Notes under the pieces: generated by a model
Database searches by the model: none
Seen by the model: the letters and a program-made list of their open reading frames with translations, nothing else
Told to the model about the DNA's origin: nothing
Part shown: piece by piece, positions 1 through 12,574 of the stretch
Layout of the letters: every line of letters starts with the position of its first letter
Position numbering within the stretch: the stretch's first letter is position 1
Position numbers and translations under genes: made by a program
Origin: Tanypteryx hageni
Lineage: Eukaryota > Arthropoda > Insecta > Odonata > Petaluridae
Direction: 5' to 3'
NCBI GenBank assembly: GCA_028673005.1
Contig: CM054113.1
Span: 169,429,337-169,493,336, forward strand
DNA length: 64,000 nucleotides

Positions 1-1747
1 GGTTTGGCTTTCATGCAAAATCAAATCAGTTTTTACCTTATCTTATCTTTGTTTTAATTATATTGTTTTAATAATTATTATTAGAGAGGAGAAATGATTA
101 TCCAAATAATTCCTGAAAATAAGAGCAAAAATCGAAATAATAAGACAATATATAAGGAATTTGCAGAAATTTACTTGAAAATTTTGAGCAAATTATAAGT
201 TATTTAAAACGTAGAGAATTTAACTTAATGATTGAATTATTTTACTCTTATTAACGCGTAAAACCGGATAAAATGTGAATGAACAGTCAATTTATCATCA
301 AAGGAAAAATGTGTAGTAACTTACTACGAACTAAATACATTAACTGAAATGAGTTTGAACTATATTTTAAAATCGCAATTTTCTTTTAACTACAGGTTTT
401 GAATTTTCTTTCTGAAAATTGGCCTTATTTAAAGAAATTTAAATAAAAGTCATAAAATGTTACTTTTTCACTCCTATTTGAAATTCGGTTCGAAATATTT
501 GTGCTATCATTTAAAGAAATCCATTGAAAATTATGTTAAATTTAGTTTTATGAATTCCCACCATTTGGCAAAGGTGCAATGATTCGATTGTATAACATTT
601 TTGATAATCATCTATAATTTATTATTGTTATTTTTGTATTGCAGCTCCTTTTCATTCTATACAAATGCTACGTCCTCTTTCTCCATTTCTGCTCATTCCC
701 ATTCTCTTTTCCTTCCTTCCTCAAATTACTTAATGGATTCAGTAAATAAGTTATACCCATCTATAAAAGTCTGACCCGTGTTAAATCACCAAATTGGTGC
801 ATTTATTACGAGGACAAGAATAGAATTCAACAATTGGGACAACAGTGGTCCAATACAAACAAAATGCGTGAAAACGTGAAAAATCGTATTATAACGTAGT
901 TTTTGGAGATGAACGATTGAGATTAAAATTCTTCTCTTCGCATAACTAAGTTAAATATCTTATCCTTAAGATATTTTAAAATGTAAACGAAAAAGGTCTG
1001 CATGTCAAGGAATGGCTTTTTACGTGATTCATATATGCGACGCGAAGTAATAACTCCGGTAAATTATAAGATGCACTGCAAAAAACTATGAAAATAACTA
1101 TAAAGACAGTTAATTACGAAAAATTTCAATGTGAAGTTAACTGAAAAAAATTAATAAAAACATGATTTTAATTATAAAAAATTCGGTCGCCTTCTCTCTC
1201 GTACAATAGCATTCAAAGCACGCTTTCCTTACGCATCTATAATAATATAGGTACTTGTGCCTCACTCACTGACAAAACTCTTAGGTATTTATAGAAGAGC
1301 TAGAAATCTGAAATATGGCATGTAAGTAGGTCGAGTGGCACAACCGACGAGAAACATCGAAAATCACAAAAAAGTTTATATTTAAGGGGTCTTTTTAACC
1401 CCAATGCTCCATTTCAATCCCCCATAAAAATTCATTGGATTCACTGCAAGGTTTTTTAAAAATGCATTTTTAAATTACTTAAAATTGGGATACGAATTTG
1501 CGAAAAGAATAGTTTTCTATATGAAAAATGGAGCTATTAATTTTTGAAGACAGAATTCAAATACCGAATTAGCGTAAATATTTGCTTTTAATCGGAAAAA
1601 AGTTTGAATTTTATCCTCTTTTCAACAATGAAAATCTTTAAATACTATGGCAACGACCTCAATGCTTTTAAAAGGATCTGATATTATACGTTACGATTAC
1701 AGTGATTTAATGTTTTTAATGGAAATTAATGCCATGATAACGAATTA
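1..1747. other. AT-rich intergenic, nothing recognised
   Basis: No reading frame with recognisable protein features, no tRNA fold and no element with matching ends was seen on either strand. Confidence 0.5.
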
Positions 1748-1931
1748 GAGTTGAACTTCCATAACTCGAATATCAAGGAAAAGTAATAATTATTCGAGTA
1801 ATAGAAAATTCAAATTATGCGAATATATTTTTAAATATTTGTATATATACAGTGGAACTTCTATAACTCGAATCTCAAAGGAAAGCAGAAATTATTCGAG
1901 TTATAGAAAATTCGAGTTACGGAAATATATT
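1748..1931. repeat. Tandem pair of pogo-like terminal repeats
   Basis: Two diverged copies of about 82 bp lie about 102 bp apart (1748-1830 and 1850-1931). Each contains the words AACTTCYATAACTCGAA and ATTATTCGAG. The second begins ACAGTGGAACTTCTATAACT, which has the look of a pogo/Tigger terminal inverted repeat. Each copy also holds the ATAACTCGAA word and its complement, so it can fold. No transposase is nearby, so these are probably element ends or a MITE remnant. Confidence 0.45.
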
Positions 1932-1978
1932 TTTTTCATTATTCTTTAATCGAATTAACATCAGGTTTATTCCCATAA

Positions 1979-1980
<2 letters not shown>

Positions 1981-2031
<51 letters not shown>

Positions 2032-2032
2032 A
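1981..2032. repeat. (AT)n microsatellite
   Basis: An almost uninterrupted AT dinucleotide run with one GT interruption. Confidence 0.95.
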
Positions 2033-2897
2033 TTCTAATTTTCCATATCATGCATATTATGAAAACATCGTCACCAATATTTTCTTCAGATAATATCTAA
2101 GATTTTACTCTATCCAAAACACTAATTTCATCACGCACTGTGATTGAGGGTATCATAGATATTTGCTATTCTTACGTACTACTGAAAGCACAAACATGAC
2201 GATTAAATTTGGGTTATCGACTGTAGGAAGGAGCGAATAGGTTTGTTTTTCTCCAGGGCTATAAGGGATCACAATAGGAGAAGCAACCTTGATAGTAGTG
2301 ACGGTAAAACGTGAAAAGTATTTTCATGTTGTGTTTCGTAGTTTTTCGAGAAATTTAACTCTTTTCAATTGTTAAATATAATGGCGTCATACCTATTTCT
2401 CGATATTTTTATCCAAATACGCTCCATAGGCAAGGATGAAGATGCCATAATCTTAACAGAAAATATCCTAATTTTTCCATAAATTTAACGTATAGGGTAA
2501 AGTCTTAATGAGGATTATTCTTATTGCGATCTGAGTCACGAAACTTGAAATACGAAAACTTGGACATGAGCCGATTGCCAGAGAATTTGGAAATTACGGA
2601 TAGTTACCTTAATTTCGCGGAAAATTATTAATATACTGCTATTACTCATAGAATTTATTATCTAATACATATAGGCTCCACGTGACTGAAGTGCTGTTGC
2701 CCTGGAAATCTTGGTTTATGGTGACTATTTTAAGCACTTGCAGTATGAAAGAACCGACTACTCGTATAGTACAACGCTAGAGACGGCAATACAATCTCGA
2801 GGTTTAACGATGAGACGGTCGGTAAGGCAACATATCTTTAAAAAGCTTAAAAAATTTCAATAAATGTGATTTAGTCAATTACTTCTAATTTAATTTT

Positions 2898-2960
2898 GCA
2901 AAAAAAAAGCCTGCAAGTGAAAAAAGATATTTTTAAGTGTTCTCTTATGGGGATTTCTAT
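2898..2960 (+). repeat. Dispersed repeat, copy 1
   Basis: AAAAGCCTGCAAGTGAAAAA followed by a TTTTTAAGTGTTCTCTTATG stretch. A second copy at 37348-37405 has the same order of words (AAAAGCCTGCAGGTCAAAAG, then TTTTTACGTGTTATCTTATG). It may be the 5' part of the hairpin repeat that follows. Confidence 0.5.
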
Positions 2961-3345
2961 AGAGCGTTCCGGCGGACAAACGTACGGACGGACAAAATAA
3001 GGACATTGTTTATAATATTATCTTCATATAAATAAATAACCAAAATATATTTCAACCCGGTCTACTAAATATTGCTACCACAATATCAAAGTTAGAATGT
3101 TTCTGTAACTATGAATTTGGAAGGTATTGGCTGAAAGGATTTCAATGAAATTTCGTTTGTAGGACGAGTACAGAATGGAAAAACGAAATGAATGTGTTTA
3201 AAACGGATCAAAAAATTAGGGCTACCACAATATAAGGAAAAATAATTTTTTGTTTTCAAAGCAAATATATTATTACTCGATTATACTACGGCGAATTTGA
3301 CGAAAAGCAATTCTGTAACACGGGAAACCCGTGTAAACTCCTACT
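2961..3345 (+). repeat. Dispersed hairpin-ended repeat, copy 1
   Basis: One of four copies in this window (others 5340-5890 minus, 56810-57057 plus, 62400-63080 plus). Shared words are a GTACGGACGG-like start, GAATTTGGAAGG...TGGCTGAA, a GATTTCAAYGAAATTT motif and GGGCTACCACAATATAAGG. The copy ends with a perfect hairpin, ACACGGG-AAA-CCCGTGT, then AAACTCCTACT. A terminal hairpin shortly before the end recalls Helitron 3' ends, but the canonical CTRR end is not clear. No protein is encoded. Confidence 0.6.
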
Positions 3346-3348
3346 TCT

Positions 3349-5330
3349 TTGTATTCTGCGCTTATCTTCCTTCCTTATATATACAACGTCATATTTCGGC
3401 TTCTATTAAATAAAAAAGAGATAATGTTTTTTTTTGCATTGCGAGAAATTTGTCTTTCGAAGAATTTGTCTTGGGACGAATTGCCGCGCGACGAATTGCC
3501 TGCGACGAATTGGCGGTACACCACAATTCTTACGCCTTACTTAGCAGGTTTATTTGGTATGCAGTACATGAAAAAGGGTCAATAGCTGCTATGAATTAAT
3601 ATAATTCGGGAGGTTGGATGTAATGAGAATCATCATCACTATAGGTTAGCAACACATAATCTTGCTCAAGTTCGTCATTCATCATTTCCCCCCTCTTCAT
3701 CTCAATTCTTCAAATTTTCGTCAATCCTATCTGCAAGATTTGGGTCGTTTGGATGCAAACTATCACTCATCTTTAAAGAATAACAATGAATTGCAGCACT
3801 TTTATTCCATTCTTATTGAAGTGAAACTCGCACGTATAAAAAATTAATAAAATCAGATCTGAGATACCTTTATAGTGCGAAAGTACTAAACAGTCGTAAA
3901 TTTTACGACTCGAGGTCAGCTTTGCAACTTTAAACTCACTCAATGGAAGCAAAAAGCGAACTAACAGAAAGAGTGTGTCTGGACATGAAGATACTGTGGC
4001 GCGGCAATAAGTAAATAAGCGGAAACTAAGTAAATAAGCCTTAAAAAGAAGTGACGTCGTAATTTTAGCTAGTTAAGTTTAGTTCTCGAGGGTTAAAAAT
4101 GATCATCTGTACCTCCCGTAAATGTATTTACTAATAAAACTAAAATAAGAAACTTCATATGAGGACTAACAAACAGCTTCAATGGTAGATGCTCGCAGGG
4201 GCTGGAGAAGAGGCAAAATTCTTCTTGTGTAAATGAAAAATATGATCAAGTGTATGAGTGTAACTACGTAGCAGCCTAAAATACCCGATCTCTCACATTG
4301 TATTGCTCTCAAGCAATGCTGAGAAAGGAGAAAATTTCATGTCCCGAGAGAGATACGCACGTGATCAGGGATCCCTTCTGTTTAGACACTGTGTTAACAG
4401 GAGTGACTTCATGAACTTCAAGTACTTATTATTTCACTTCTCAGTTTGTTAGTGCCGAAATGAAGTTCGTTCGTCTTAGCATAGGTTTTTACAAGCGCCA
4501 TTCTTCGCAACTACATAAAGGAATGTTTAATATTAATAGACTAGTATAAAAGCCCTTCAATATATGACGAAAAGGAATATATTATTTATTATTTAACTTA
4601 AAATCTCGTAAATCTCTTAGAAATAATGTATTCATATCTTTCAAATATCAAAATTTTATTCAAAATTCTAACATAATGAATGTATAACAAACTTTAATGC
4701 TTTGTCATAGAAAATCGTTGAACATTATTTAAGACTCCCTGGACGACACATTAAATGCTTGATGACTCATATTAAGGCACTCAGTACGCACGTATATATT
4801 ACTCATATGAGAATTGAGACAATAATGGGATCTCGATTTCGAAAACGGTATGGTTGCCAAGGCAAATCCTGATGAAATCGCTAAATGTTGCCAAAATAAG
4901 TCATTTAAACGATGCATTCGAGCGTTTGAGGAATGAGGGAGGCAATCGACGATAAGAATAAGAAACTTGGTTCATTATCCTTTAAAGCAGTTCCAGTTTG
5001 AAGATCAATGGTGAACTTTCTAATTTTTATGAGCAAAAGAATGAAAGATTGAACATCGCTAAATTGATTTTTACGTGCTATCTTATTGGCAATAGAAATT
5101 ATCTTTTGGAGGCGAACCCGGGTCTTTTTTGGGGAGTTTTTCGTGAATGGCTTTTACTATAAGATTAAAATATTTCTACAAAATTTAAATCATCTACCTA
5201 ACCGAAAAGTTTGTAAAAATAGCATTACAATCAGTCATAAATTGTTCTCGATTTTCCCGCTCTCTGATAACGGTTCTTGAAGAGTGGCGCCACAATCGAG
5301 CATTACACTTCGAACATAACCAAGCAAATC
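3349..5330. other. Intergenic, nothing recognised
   Basis: Short open frames here have no protein-like features. A stretch around 4955-5000 resembles 9155-9200 (AGAATAAGRAAC...TTTAAA), so both are probably diverged copies of one dispersed repeat. Confidence 0.45.
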
Positions 5331-5339
5331 ATATACGGT

Positions 5340-5890
5340 CGATGATGATGATTGTAGTAGTCCTGCTCTTTAGCTCCGCTTTTAACATCTTGATTTCCTT
5401 ATGGTATGTTGTAAAAATATTATATACAAAATTTAATTAAAATACGTTCAGCCAATGCCTTCAAAATCGTTAATTGCTGAAAGACTTTAATTTGTAATTG
5501 TGGCACCTCTGTTTGGCTGATTCGGTTAAAATATGCTTATGTTTTTGTATATATATGTATATTATAAGTATTAAATTTGGTTAAAATTGATGTGAACAGT
5601 TCAACACAAATACGTGTAAAAAGAATTTTTTGTTGCCCTTTGTATTGTGGCAGTCCTGCTTTCTATATCTATACTAAACATCTAAAATTTGCTATTTTAT
5701 GTTGCGTGCCTACTTCATACAAAATTTCGTCGAAATCGGTTGGACCTATTCCTTCCAAATTCATCATTACCGAAAAGTATAACTCTGCAATTGTGGCACC
5801 CCTGCTTAATCAGTCCGATCCAAATATGTCATTTTGGTCATTGGAAAGTAGTCTAAAAATGAGTCTTTAATATTTTAGCTTACTCCTTTA
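5340..5890 (-). repeat. Dispersed hairpin-ended repeat, copy 2
   Basis: The reverse complement aligns with 62490-63005. Shared features are GGGTGCCACAATT words, an ATTTTAACCAAATTTA-like block, a run of TATATA next to it, and the AACACGTATTTGTGTTGAAC palindrome-like stretch. The frame at 5577-5870 is only a by-product of this repeat: a similar frame appears in the opposite copy at 62489-62701. Confidence 0.65.
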
Positions 5891-7804
5891 AAACGCTGCA
5901 CGTAACCCCGGTTGAAAACTCCTGAATTTTGAGGGGGTGGAAGCAATTGCAGCTATGAGACATGCCTCAAGCCTGACATGAAAAGGGAAGTATTGCATGA
6001 TACAAGACATTGTGCGCCCGTAGGCAGAGTAAATTTATGCGGCCTCTCAAACTCATGCTATTTGCTATAAATTTTAAAAATAAGTAACTGTTTTTCGACG
6101 ATCGCAAAATTTAATATGCATACAAGTGAAATCATTAGGTACTAGCGCAATTGCCCGTCAAAAATGACGGGTTCAAATTAATAAAAATCTGATGTGGCCA
6201 CCATATGACTTCCTCCATATCTGTAATATTTCTAAAAATTCCAAATAGGTTACATAGTAATAAATATTTTAAGAAACTGCGAGAAAGTTTTAAGACTTTA
6301 CAAAGAACAGAAATAAACTCAAACCATAGCCTTCTGATATTGGATATAGCCACAAAGCTCCAACAATTAAGAAAAGAAAAAGGAGTGTTACTAAGACGTA
6401 ACTAAGCGTCAATTGTTAGCGTGGTGGTGGCAGCTAAAAATATAAGATATCTCTTACACAATGCATTATATGGAAAAATATTTCAAACAAAGATTGTAGA
6501 AAATTAAATTTCCTACAATTTGTATTCCAGTACATTTTTACATATATCGAATATTCAAGGAATGTTTTAAAATAACGGATAAGTGACAAGAGTTAACGCC
6601 CACTTCCGTCTGACCGATTTTTACCAAAAACTAATCAGTTATTCTGAATTTTATAAAAATGTTAAATATAAAATTTCGCGTTGACCTGATTAATAGTTTT
6701 TGAGTTAGAGCGCCCACAAAAATCTATCACATACAGACAGACAGACAGACATCATCGAGAAAATAGTCGAGACGTGTTCAGGGGACCTTAAAACATGTAT
6801 TTCCGTTGAAATCTCGAATTCGATTTTTTTCATGAAAATAATACTTTCCCCTATACTACGTATGGAGAAAGTAAAAAGTATTGGAATAAAAGTTGTAGGT
6901 AATTTAATTTTCTACAACCTTTGCTGGAAACATTTTCCCATATAATGCATTGTTGAAGAGATATTTTAAAACATAAATATTTTAGCTGACAACCACATCA
7001 CCTACCAGGGATTATTTAAACACTTAACGCTCCTTATTACTTTCTTAATTCTTGGAACTTCGGGGCTATATCCAATATCAGAAGGCTACGGTTTGAGTTT
7101 ATTTCTGTTCTCTGTAATGCCTTTAAATTTTTATTGCAGTTTCTTAAAATATTTATTATCATTTAATCCAGGGGTGCTCAGAATTTACAATCTTGGGATC
7201 TACTTCTCAATTTCCACTTGCGTGGCGATCGACCATCCATCTTCACTATTAAAAATTATTTCGAGCGGGGAAGAGGAGGGGTGGCTGAAATACATTGGAA
7301 AAAGCTAGAGCTGGAGGATGTGTTTTAACCAGTTTATTTGACCTCTTTTATTAACATGATCTATCAGCGACAAATTATCAGAAAACAATTTAAAATATTT
7401 TTTATTTAAATTAAAAAATTATTTGATAGACTGCAGGTTTTATGTACAATTATTTAATTAAATTCATTACACAGTATTAAGTAGACGTGGATGATTTGCA
7501 CTGCATGGCATCAGCAAGCTGTACAAATTTTGTATTATATCTGTGCATTGTTAGCCGCATACCCGATGCTCGGGTTCTATTATTAAGCGATAGTAGCGAA
7601 ACGTGGGCTCGTCGCCTTCGTTCGTCCATCCGCTTGTTTAATCTGCGAAACTACTAGGCGGATTTTAATTAAATTAAATATTAGCGATCCTAATTACAAT
7701 ATATAGACCAATTGTGATTTTGAACTGCATCCGTCAATTAGAGCTTCCACATTACATAAGCACTCAAATGAACTTATTTTCATAACTTATTAAATGATAT
7801 CCGT

Positions 7805-8070
7805 CAAGCAACAATTAAATACCATATTTTTCTATCCTAGCTCTTATATGATCTGTAAGGTATCGATTAAAAAAAATTATTCGGATAGTGGACAACATTT
7901 CAAAAAATTCCAATCATAATATCACATTTTTTGTTTACATCAATCGCTACTACAATTTTGCTTATAAGCAAACAACAATTTAAATACTCTATCTTACTCT
8001 ACCTAGCTCTTATATGATCTGTAAGGTATCGATTAAAAATTTATTCGGATAGAGGACAACATTTACCACA
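7805..8070. repeat. Tandem duplication, period about 166 bp
   Basis: CTCTTATATGATCTGTAAGG followed by TATCGATTAAAAA and ATTCGGATAG occurs at 7840 and again at 8006, inside the hAT element. Confidence 0.8.
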
Positions 8071-8150
8071 GAAAAGGCCAGGGGACCATATAATTATGAA
8101 TTAGTTTCGGAGATAACAATTCAAGAACCGCCGAATCTTTCGATACCTTT

Positions 8151-8360
8151 TTATACACATTTCTCATAAAGAACGCGTTTGGAATCTCTGTGTATTCCGT
8201 TTATGGAGTTTACGTTTCTTCTTGTATTCATGCTGGAGAATGCTGACTCGCAAAGATACGTCGAACCAAAAAATGCTGTCATATACATATCCCTACTTTT
8301 AAGCATACGCTGCAATCCCATCACGCCGACCCTGCCTTCGACCTCAAAGGCAATATTCAA
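8151..8360 (-). pseudogene. hAT transposase C-terminal remnant
   Basis: A 69-codon minus-strand frame contains FGSTYLCESAFSSMNT. This matches the conserved C-terminal hAT motif (FGSTY-C-E--FS-M) seen in transposases related to GTF2IRD2 and ZBED5. It sits inside the element defined by the hAT ends, in an orientation consistent with a single transposase. Everything upstream, including the BED finger and catalytic residues, is lost or unrecognisable. It is non-functional as it stands. Confidence 0.65.
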
Positions 8361-8614
8361 TTAAATGTCTTTCGAACTTGAGGAGTTAAATCTTGGAGCT
8401 ACTATTCATTTTCTACTTACGTGTCGATCGACCATCTATTTTCACGGCTAAAAATTCGTTCGAGTGGGGCAACTAAGTTTCAGAGATCTACCTTAAACGG
8501 GTTGACGATCGACCGGTTGATCGCGATCGTCGTCTTGAGCACCCCTGATTTGACCTATTTGGAATTTTTAGAAATATTTCTGGTATGGAGGAAGTCATGT
8601 GGTGGCCACATCAG

Positions 8615-9195
8615 AGCATAATAAACTCGATGTTCTTCCAATGATAAGGCATATTATTGACTAATTATTGAAAGTGGCGTAAATTCGTGTTTTTAAAATC
8701 TGATATGTTTAACAGATGACTTTCTTCATGTAAATAAAGCGCAATCTGGTCCCTTAGTTAAATATATGCATAAATAAATGTAAATTTCATCCAACCCGGA
8801 TCGATTTTACTTCAGAGGGTCGATTTTACCCTATCTAAATATTCTACCTATTAGGACAGTGTGCCATTTGAGGTGATGGCATCAGCGTTAGTCATAAAAT
8901 GGGAACTTCCTTTTATATAATAGGTATATTAGCGTAAAATCTTGTTGAATTTCAACGGGAAATATAGAAGGATAATATCTTATTACGTAATTCTAGCGAA
9001 GGGAGAGGAAGAGGAACATGGATTAAAACGACAAGAAGTCCTCGGGATTTAACAATGTCATTGTCGTCAATGTATTAATTGTTAAAACTTCAAATTTTGT
9101 CTATTAATGGGAATAAACGTTAAGTGCGAGCGATTTCGAATCGAAGACGAAAAAAGACTAAGAATAAGGAACCTTGATCATTCTTCTTTAAAACT
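8615..9195. other. Intergenic, nothing recognised
   Basis: No coding signal and no matching element ends were seen. Confidence 0.4.
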
Positions 9196-9257
9196 ATACT
9201 GTATTATATTTAATGAACTGTCCTATACTTGTGTATGCTAGTCCTGGAACCAATAAA

Positions 9258-9294
<37 letters not shown>
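9196..9294 (+). mobile_element. LINE 3' end with (ATT)n tail
   Basis: TGTCCTATACTTGTGTATGC...CCTGGAACCAATAAAC is followed by an (ATT)n run from about 9259. The same layout (TGTCCTAT, GTATGATCCCCGGACCAATAAA, short tandem tail) occurs at 16258-16318 after a clear LINE reverse-transcriptase end. This copy is therefore probably a severely 5'-truncated member of the same Jockey/CR1-like group. Confidence 0.55.
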
Positions 9295-10585
9295 CAGGTC
9301 CGAAGTTTGTATGTTAATTTGTCGAATTTATATAAGCAAATGAACGATAGTCTGCACTATGAAAACTCAATCTTTAATTTATTTTCTAATGGATTTTTTT
9401 TTCGTTTTTTAAAGTTAGATGGCTTTGATAAAAATGTTTAAAGCACCAAAATCTTACGGCTTGCTAAATGCACCTACGTACCAATTTTCATTATGTTATC
9501 TCGTATTGTTTAAAAGTTATGAAGAATTAAAAGCGAGACGGATTACTTTCATACGTTAGGCTAACGTAAATCTGAATATTGAAATTGGCGTAAAATAACG
9601 TTTTAAATATATTAATTTCTCGAAAGGTTACTTACACAAATTTTCCAGACCATTTTCTTTGAACAACTCAACGAAACACAAGCATTCGGTTGAAAATACA
9701 CGCTACGACTTCTTTTTATTACCAACTTGACTGCTTATGCCTGTATGCATAGGATCTTATGATCATTTCATTCCATCAATTTCTGATTTATTTGTCGTTT
9801 GGTAAACAAAACATAAACGAAATTGTGTGAGTCGATTGGAAAACCGAATTATGATAAATATTCTCTCAAGTAATACTCGCAAATATGAGGATGGTGTGAG
9901 TGGTCATGGTTGTTAACATTTCTCATTGTTAAAAACTTGAAAAGCCGTTTAGCGGATTCAAAACTAATTTTTGCGCTGATTCGGAAGTCGTTCAAATTCT
10001 CTTGAAAATAATAATACACTTCTTTCTATTTTCCATAAATTTGTTAAAAGTTTCAAATTCGTACCCTGAAGTTAGCTTATTCTAAAATGCAAATTGAAAA
10101 TATTCTAGTCTTTCTAATGATAATCAAATGTTGAGAAGAAAGTTGCTAGAATCGAGCTCTGGATTCTCTTCTGAGATGTTTGATTTTTAGACTACTTTCC
10201 AAAAAATGGAAATTAGTCTTATGAGATCGCTTCACTGTTCGTGTGTGTGTGTCCCACTAACATAATTTATATTACGAATTTACAGGTCTTCTTTCCCCAT
10301 TTGATTTACATGGTTAATCTAAAACCCGTCGTGCAGAGATTTTTTCTTATGTAATTTAAAATATTTTAGAATCATGATATCGGAGTGGGATTTGTACTGT
10401 TGTAAGGGAAAAAAGTGAAGATTCTTATTCTTATCACAAAATTTTGATTTTCGATCGTATTTGATTGAATTTCTGTCAAAAACTTTCGTTTCGGCGTTTT
10501 GAAAGCAATTTTTTCGATTTGTTGCTATGGTGATGATTATTGCCGAACTCGGCTGGAGCATAGCCGAATGCGCATTCCAGCCGTG
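9295..10585. other. Intergenic, nothing recognised
   Basis: The short frames in this stretch show no conserved motif. Confidence 0.4.
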
Positions 10586-10765
10586 TTTCCATTCATAGCT
10601 ATCGAGGTAAGAAGCTAACCTAGAGGTCGCGGGCTCGATTCCCGCCTAGGGCATGGATGTTGTGATTGTATAAGGATTTTTCTGAATATAATAATATTCA
10701 ACGGTGCGAAGTGACCTTAGCCGTCGAGGCACCTAAAAATAAAAATTACTGCTACTACTAACACG
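10586..10765 (+). mobile_element. tRNA-derived SINE-like repeat
   Basis: A T-arm-like hairpin, GCGGG-CTCGATT-CCCGC (10628-10644), contains a good Pol III B-box. It is followed by CTAGGGCATGG, a unique body with GTGCGAAGTGACCTTAGCCG, and a simple A/T-rich tail. The 5' half does not form a convincing tRNA cloverleaf, so this is a degraded SINE head and not a gene. Confidence 0.45.
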
Positions 10766-10999
10766 AAAATTTGTTAATTTTGAAGGGGGTATTTATATAT
10801 TAAAATTGTATTGAAAGGAACGTAAGCGGATTAGTTCTTTCCAGAACTACTTGTTTTGAATATATATCCAACGAACACCTTTGCATGCTCAAAATTTAAG
10901 GAATTAACTCCACAGAAAATGCCTTTAAAATGCATGACAGACGGACGGACTCATTTGAATTATTTTATAGAATTGTCGCTTCCTTAATGTGAATACAAG

Positions 11000-11254
11000 T
11001 GGCAGATCCAAGGGAGGGCAAAGGAGGCAATTATCCCCACCCCAATATATCAGAACACCAAAAAATGAATTAAATAATAATAAATAACATACCGAAAAAA
11101 TGTTACTTTTTAGTGTATTTATTTTGTTGTACAAAATGTTATTTATTTCCTTTTTAAAAATTGAAATCTGTATCCTTTTGAGGATATTTTCAAATAGTTT
11201 ATTTTTTCATCTTTGACAACCCCCCTCCAAGATGAAGCCTGGATCTGCCTTTGT
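11000..11254. mobile_element. Short MITE with 11-bp target duplication
   Basis: The inverted ends GGCAGATCCA (11001-11010) and TGGATCTGCC (11240-11249) enclose about 255 bp without coding capacity. The element is flanked by a perfect direct repeat, GTGAATACAAG, at 10989-10999 and 11255-11265. An 11-bp duplication is longer than the 8 bp usual for hAT and would fit a Mutator-like mechanism, but the family is not established. Confidence 0.6.
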
Positions 11255-11537
11255 GTGAATACAAGGGTATATTTCAGTATAATGTAATCTTTCCCTCATA
11301 TTTTACAGTGAAATAAGGAATTTTCGCCTTTTTAGGAGCTCATCTGCTAATTTTTTCTATATTACAAATTATAAGGATTATGTGCTATATCAACCTCAGT
11401 TTTGGATGATTGTATGCAAAAGTGTTTGCTAAATATCTTTTTACTTTGATGGGCTATCATAATATTTCTTAAGCATTATTACATTTCATAAAGAATTTGT
11501 TTGGAAGAAGAAATTTCTCCTATAAATGTGTTTTCTT

Positions 11538-11885
11538 CAGTGGCATGACAACAGGGGAGTGTGGGTGCCCAAATGTCTCTAGCCCAGTGGATCCCTGGAG
11601 GCCCTTTAATTTTTCTAAATATAGAAAAATAAGACATAATATGGATTTCTCTTTTTTATACTAATTTCTTACTGATTCTCCAGTTAATCATTATTTCTGG
11701 AGAGTAATTTAAGAAGCCTAAACCTTTCAGCATATTTCTGATCATTGATTAATAAGAGCAACTTGGTAGGTTTTACAACAGGTTTCAGTTTTAATTGAAC
11801 ATATGTATTTGTTGGATGAGGTGGAAGGGGGGAAGGGTCCATCAATATTTTGCTGTGTGCCCTTCTGCTCCTGATTATGTCACTG
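11538..11885. mobile_element. hAT-like MITE
   Basis: It starts CAGTGGCATGACA and ends TTATGTCACTG, an imperfect inverted pair of the common hAT type CAGTG. The flanks GTTTTCTT and ATTTTCAT match at six of eight positions. The internal minus-strand frame has no transposase motif. Confidence 0.5.
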
Positions 11886-12147
11886 ATTTTCATAACTTAT
11901 TGTTTTATCAGGATATTGTGCAAAATAATCTTCGTATCACAAAATGTTTGCAAATCTCTTGCTAGTCTTTTTACTATTTTTAAAATTTAGTTTTAAATAT
12001 TATTGATTTGGTTTTAATTCTTTCTTTAATGTGAAGGACTACTTCACCTAATTGGTTCAATTTTATGATATACTGAGCAATAAATAATATTAGTAATTTA
12101 TATTCTATTTTTATCCATATTCTCTAGCTCTTTCAAGTTACACTAAT

Positions 12148-12150
<3 letters not shown>

Positions 12151-12206
<56 letters not shown>
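12151..12206. repeat. (AT)n microsatellite
   Basis: An uninterrupted AT dinucleotide run. Confidence 0.97.
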
Positions 12207-12208
<2 letters not shown>

Positions 12209-12574
12209 TTAAATATTACCTTGGCTTTGTACTTGAAACTTAAGAAATACCATTGATGAATTTTATACCATCAACATTGAGCTGTTAAGAATATAGAAAA
12301 AATTCTATAAGTACTATTGATTAATTTAAAGTTTTTGTTCTTGAGCAAAATTTTTTCTAAGAAAAAGACCAAATTTTACTATTATAGTTTTCACTGCTAG
12401 TTTTAGATCATAAAAATATGATTAAAAATTTGTGGTAATTAGAGTCCCTCTTTGTCAACATCTCAGCATAAGAACATAGCAACACTGAGAGAAATTAGCA
12501 TAGGATAAAATAAATGTGCTGGATGCCTGAAGATACAACAATCCCATGGGTAACTTTCTCCAAAGAAGAAATAC

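Larger units (their letters stand above)
7169..8547 (-). mobile_element. hAT element (GTF2IRD2/ZBED-like), decayed
   Basis: The ends are CAGGGGTGCTCAGAA and TCTTGAGCACCCCTG in inverted orientation. They are flanked by ATTTAATC (7161-7168) and ATTTGACC (8548-8555), an 8-bp duplication with two C/T differences. Subterminal blocks with GTCGATCGACCATC occur at about 7230 and 8425 in direct order. The only coding trace is a hAT C-terminal fragment on the minus strand at 8151-8360. An internal tandem duplication lies at 7805-8070. Confidence 0.75.
6189..8614. mobile_element. Large foldback element, right arm split by hAT
   Basis: The left arm (6189-6533) is the inverted copy of the right arm (6878-7168 continued at 8548-8614). 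Both outer ends read CTGATGTGGCCACCAYATGA towards the middle. Shared blocks include the words CTTCTGATATTGGATATAGC and AATGCATTATATGG. The spacer of about 345 bp contains a (CAGA)n tract near 6735 and a hairpin near 6845-6870. The right arm is broken exactly at the 8-bp duplication of the hAT insertion, so the foldback is older than the hAT. No transposase was recognised in the foldback itself. Confidence 0.75.

Noticed and set aside
5577..5870. 97-codon plus-strand frame
   Set aside because: A similar frame occurs antisense in the inverted copy of the same non-coding repeat (62489-62701). It reflects the repeat, not a gene.
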